DNA of 7,604 bases from Euryarchaeota archaeon UBA126. GTDB taxonomy: Archaea > Thermoplasmatota > Poseidoniia > Poseidoniales > Thalassarchaeaceae. This document shows, in pieces, positions 5,190 to 7,604 of this stretch. The DNA lies in contig DAMG01000093.1 in NCBI GenBank assembly GCA_002497025.1, positions 1-7,604 of the forward strand, written 5' to 3'. Each line of letters begins with the position of its first letter. The stretch's first letter is position 1. The position numbers and the translations under genes were made by a program. The notes below the pieces were generated by a model. That model was not told the DNA's origin. It worked only from the letters and a program-made list of their open reading frames with translations, and did not search any database.

Positions 5190-6824
5190 ATGGCGACTGA
5201 GTCTTGGGCGGAAAAGAGTCGAGCTCTCGCCGCCGCAGGCCTCGTTGTAATGGGTAGAGATGCCCAAACAAAGATTGAGGAATTAACAAATCTCTCACCT
5301 TTAATCGAAGCCGCAACCGCAAGTAGTGCTCGATTATTGACAAGTCAAAATATTGACGAGTTGCTTACTATAGTACCTACTGAGGAAACCATTACTGAAG
5401 CAGAGGCATCAACTCAGAGAAAGTCCCAAACACTGCAAGCGACCTTGGCTAGGCCAGAAACTGGTCAAGCTATTGGAAGGACGATCGCCCCTATCACCCC
5501 AAATGAACCTTCACCTGTTCCTAGGCCACACGGATTAGACCATTACCGCATGCAAGATTTCCCCATGCAGGCCTCTGACATTGATGCTGAAATTGAAATT
5601 CATTTCGATATCACCGGGTCGTCCAGAACCGAAGGGAAAATGACCGATATTCAATCATTTTTTGGAGATCGATTGAAGCAAATTCGTAATCAACTGATTT
5701 CTGGTGGAGCACTACCTCGTAGACCTGTTAGTATTGCTGAAGCATGGCGTAATCGACAAAGGCACACGTCAAAAGATTACGAAATCACTCTAGTTGGTCT
5801 AGCCTCTGAGTCTCGATTTACTCGTGCAGGTAACTTGTCTTTTGCCTTAGAAGATGAAACCCAAAATATCCAGTGTTCACTTCGTCCACCATCGGGGGCC
5901 GGCCCCCTTCATCCTGCTTTGGATGGACTGATGAATGATGATGTGGTTGGGGTTAGTGGGCACTTTCTACTTGGAGAAAGAAGTCCACTATTTATGATTA
6001 GCAATATCCATCTCCCCCCTATGAGGCAGCACTCCAAAGCTACAGCGGGAGAAGATCAAGCAGTTTCCGCTGCCTTTCTTTCCGATGTACACGTTGGCTC
6101 GAAGACATTCTTGGGTCCTCAATGGGAGAAGATGATTCAATGGTTCAACACAGACCCTTTAGCTCGAACCGTGAAATATTTTGTTCTCAGTGGAGATGGA
6201 GTAGATGGAGTAGGGATTTATCCGGGTCAGGAAAGGCATCTAGCGATAACAGATTTATTTGCTCAATATGGTGAGCTAGCACGACTTTTGGAAGGGCTCC
6301 CCGATTGGGTGGATGTGGTAATTTTGCCTGGAAATCATGATGCAGTTCGCCCTGCCGAACCTCAACCGGCACTAGATCCTGAAGTGCAACAGGATTACTC
6401 TGATGCAGTATTCGTAGGTAATCCGTGCGAATTCAGCTTACACGGGGTTAGGATTCTGTCATATCACGGAAAAAGTATCGATGACTTTGTCGCAGGTCTC
6501 CGTTCAGTGACGTATTCAAAACCAGAAATGGCGATGAGAGCGATGTTGGAAAGGAGACATCTAGCGCCCTCATGGGGTGGAAAGACTCCCTTATCTCCAG
6601 AACCAGAGGATAGAATGGTAATTCAACAGACTCCGGACATTTTTGTCACAGGTCATGTTCATGGTCATTATGTTGGAAATCACAAAGGTACAACAATAGT
6701 TCATTCATCGACTTGGCAGGACCAAACCGATTACCAAAGGATGCTGGGTTTCCAACCAAAGCCATGTATTTTGACGGTCATCAATTTGCATACTCATGAA
6801 TCGGCTAGCATACCCTTTGCTTGA
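5190..6824 (+). CDS. polB: Archaeal DNA polymerase D small subunit DP1 (exonuclease subunit), 544 aa
   Basis: This is the small subunit of the two-subunit family D replicative polymerase. It carries the Mre11-like 3'-5' proofreading nuclease; the catalytic large subunit DP2 is encoded outside the window. Order of parts: an N-terminal helical region (~1-60), a low-complexity linker (~65-125), an OB-fold region (~190-275, including ITLVGLASESRF and DDVVGVSGHFLLG) and the calcineurin-like phosphoesterase domain (~292-544). All metal-binding motifs are intact: SDVHVGS (298-304), SGDGVDGVGIYPGQ (334-347), LPGNHDAVRPAEPQP (379-393), SYHGKSIDD (424-432) and TGHVHGH (487-493). The exonuclease is therefore predicted active, unlike the inactive eukaryotic B-subunit relatives. 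The ATG at 5190 has no Shine-Dalgarno; AT-rich GATATCAT at 5152-5159 could be a weak TATA element. Its stop lies three bases from the convergent HAD gene. This gene is the main evidence that the source is a euryarchaeon. Confidence 0.95.
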   Translation: MATESWAEKSRALAAAGLVVMGRDAQTKIEELTNLSPLIEAATASSARLLTSQNIDELLTIVPTEETITEAEASTQRKSQTLQATLARPETGQAIGRTIAPITPNEPSPVPRPHGLDHYRMQDFPMQASDIDAEIEIHFDITGSSRTEGKMTDIQSFFGDRLKQIRNQLISGGALPRRPVSIAEAWRNRQRHTSKDYEITLVGLASESRFTRAGNLSFALEDETQNIQCSLRPPSGAGPLHPALDGLMNDDVVGVSGHFLLGERSPLFMISNIHLPPMRQHSKATAGEDQAVSAAFLSDVHVGSKTFLGPQWEKMIQWFNTDPLARTVKYFVLSGDGVDGVGIYPGQERHLAITDLFAQYGELARLLEGLPDWVDVVILPGNHDAVRPAEPQPALDPEVQQDYSDAVFVGNPCEFSLHGVRILSYHGKSIDDFVAGLRSVTYSKPEMAMRAMLERRHLAPSWGGKTPLSPEPEDRMVIQQTPDIFVTGHVHGHYVGNHKGTTIVHSSTWQDQTDYQRMLGFQPKPCILTVINLHTHESASIPFA

Positions 6825-6827
6825 CCT

Positions 6828-7502
6828 TCATTTGGGGAATTTTTCACCAAATAACGGCTCCCAAATTCCCCTAAGATCTTTTCCTTCAACGACGGGGACC
6901 CCCGCCTTTACAAAGTCGTCAGCCCCTCTATTTGGAGCGGGATTGAATCCTATGAATCGAGAACCAGTAATCCTCATTGAAAGGTCCGGACCTGAATCTC
7001 CAACAGAAACAATGTTAGAGGGGTCAATGGAATTAATCCTAGCAAATTTGTCGACCATAATTCCTTTGTCATGGGATTGAACTACAGTAGGCTTCGAACC
7101 AATCAGCCATCCTTCTTCATCCCATTCAAATCCATTGGCAGCCCAATCGTTAACTTTGAGCATATTTGCAATCGAACCGATTAACAGGTCTACTCCGGAA
7201 GAGACAATAGCAACCAAAATGTCGCGATTTTGTAACTCCTTGACTACTTCCCTTGCGCCAGGCATCAATTTGATTCCAGAGTAACATCTCATGATGTCAT
7301 CTCGATGTATATCTGGTTGAACTTCTCTCCAAAGGCGGATATCATCCAAAACAAATTCTTCCTCTGTGACTTCTTTTCGTATGAATTTGGCTAGCATCTC
7401 TTTATTTTCCGTTCCGAAATAGTCGTGAATATTCTGCCACGATGAATCATTTGCAGCTAATACCCCATCACAATCGAAGGCCACAGCCCTGACTTCCTTC
7501 AT
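6828..7502 (-). CDS. SerB-like HAD phosphatase (probable phosphoserine phosphatase), 224 aa
   Basis: All four HAD motifs are present. Motif I is AFDCDGVL (8-15; nucleophile Asp10, acid/base Asp12), motif II VSSG (100-103), motif III the Lys of DKG (145-147), and motif IV GDSGPDLSM (168-176). A helical cap of the SerB/HAD-IB kind lies between motifs I and II (SSWQNIHDYFG through CYSGIKLMPGA). SerB hydrolyses O-phosphoserine to serine, the last step of the phosphorylated serine pathway. The family position fits, but HAD specificity cannot be settled from motifs alone and other small phosphomonoesters are possible. I chose the ATG at 7502: AAGG lies six bases upstream and the core begins immediately. 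An upstream TTG at 7517 would add five residues. The gene is soluble and cytoplasmic. With the SerK-like kinase it makes two serine/phosphoserine enzymes in this window, though about 4.7 kb apart. Confidence 0.75.
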   Translation of the reverse strand: MKEVRAVAFDCDGVLAANDSSWQNIHDYFGTENKEMLAKFIRKEVTEEEFVLDDIRLWREVQPDIHRDDIMRCYSGIKLMPGAREVVKELQNRDILVAIVSSGVDLLIGSIANMLKVNDWAANGFEWDEEGWLIGSKPTVVQSHDKGIMVDKFARINSIDPSNIVSVGDSGPDLSMRITGSRFIGFNPAPNRGADDFVKAGVPVVEGKDLRGIWEPLFGEKFPK

Positions 7503-7552
7503 ATCTGCCTTGCACAAAGGAAAGTGTTTAGATTCTGCGCGTCGATGGGTTG

Positions 7553-7560
7553 GATATATT
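7553..7560. promoter_or_regulatory. TATA-like element at the right edge
   Basis: GATATATT is the most TATA-like string in the intergenic space between the HAD gene (reading left) and the partial gene reading right. Its centre lies about 27 bases before the ATG at 7584, the spacing expected for a leaderless archaeal transcript on +. On - it could serve the HAD gene, with a leader of about 30 bases. Confidence 0.35.
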
Positions 7561-7583
7561 GCACACCTACCTTTGGGAGGGAC

Positions 7584-7604
7584 ATGGATGAAGGCGACCT
7601 CGCA
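7584..7604 (+). CDS. Start of an unidentified gene, 3'-partial
   Basis: Only seven codons (MDEGDLA) are visible before the window ends, so no family can be named. A coding start is suggested by GGGAGG at 7575-7580 and a TATA-like string upstream. A second ATG at 7588, in another frame (MKATS), sits seven bases after GGAGG, which is the better Shine-Dalgarno spacing, so the frame itself is uncertain. Confidence 0.3.

Noticed and set aside
4894..5343. Minus-strand open frame of 149 aa across the CinA-type / DP1 junction
   Set aside because: It is antisense to two well-supported genes and is Arg/Leu-rich without any domain.
1..7604. CRISPR array, insertion sequence, toxin-antitoxin pair or defence island
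   Set aside because: No direct-repeat array, transposase, terminal inverted repeats or paired small genes were found. The content is housekeeping.

Overview
The window looks like a piece of a euryarchaeal chromosome, most likely from the Thermoplasmata / Marine Group II (Poseidoniales) side. The strongest marker is a complete small subunit of the archaeal D-family DNA polymerase (DP1). A SerK-like ParB-fold protein, acidic C-terminal tails on several proteins, a moderate GC content and very tight gene packing fit the same picture. The lineage below Euryarchaeota is inferred and was not tested by phylogeny. I see no mobile element, CRISPR array, integrase or rRNA.

Layout, left to right. (1) The 3' part of a glycine-cleavage H-protein-like gene on + (2-445); its start lies before the window and its lipoyl-lysine position is Arg. 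(2) A class II (bacterial/eukaryotic-type) CCA-adding tRNA nucleotidyltransferase on - (446-1675), convergent with gene 1 with no base between the stop codons. (3) A divergent 74-base intergenic region with an inverted repeat, then a compact SerK-like protein on + (1750-2163). (4) Two - strand genes, probably transcribed in the order PCMT-like methyltransferase (4229-3237), then HEAT-repeat protein (3165-2170). (5) tRNA-Val(UAC) with an encoded CCA on + (4298-4373), then a stand-alone CinA-C/PncC-type gene on + (4431-5117). (6) The DP1 gene on + (5190-6824), convergent with (7) a SerB-like HAD phosphatase on - (7502-6828). (8) A probable gene start on + at the right edge (from about 7584).

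Functionally this is mostly housekeeping: replication (DP1), tRNA and tRNA 3'-end maturation (tRNA-Val, CCA enzyme), damage or metabolite repair (PCMT-like, CinA/PncC) and serine/phosphoserine chemistry (SerK-like kinase and SerB-like phosphatase, which would act in opposite directions on serine and phosphoserine). The genes do not form one obvious operon, and no dedicated new multi-gene system is evident.

The points most worth a second look are substitutions at normally invariant functional positions in otherwise intact genes: H-protein Lys to Arg, CCA enzyme DxD to ExD, and an eroded SAM motif I in the PCMT-like protein. The serine-kinase-like protein is also unusually compact.
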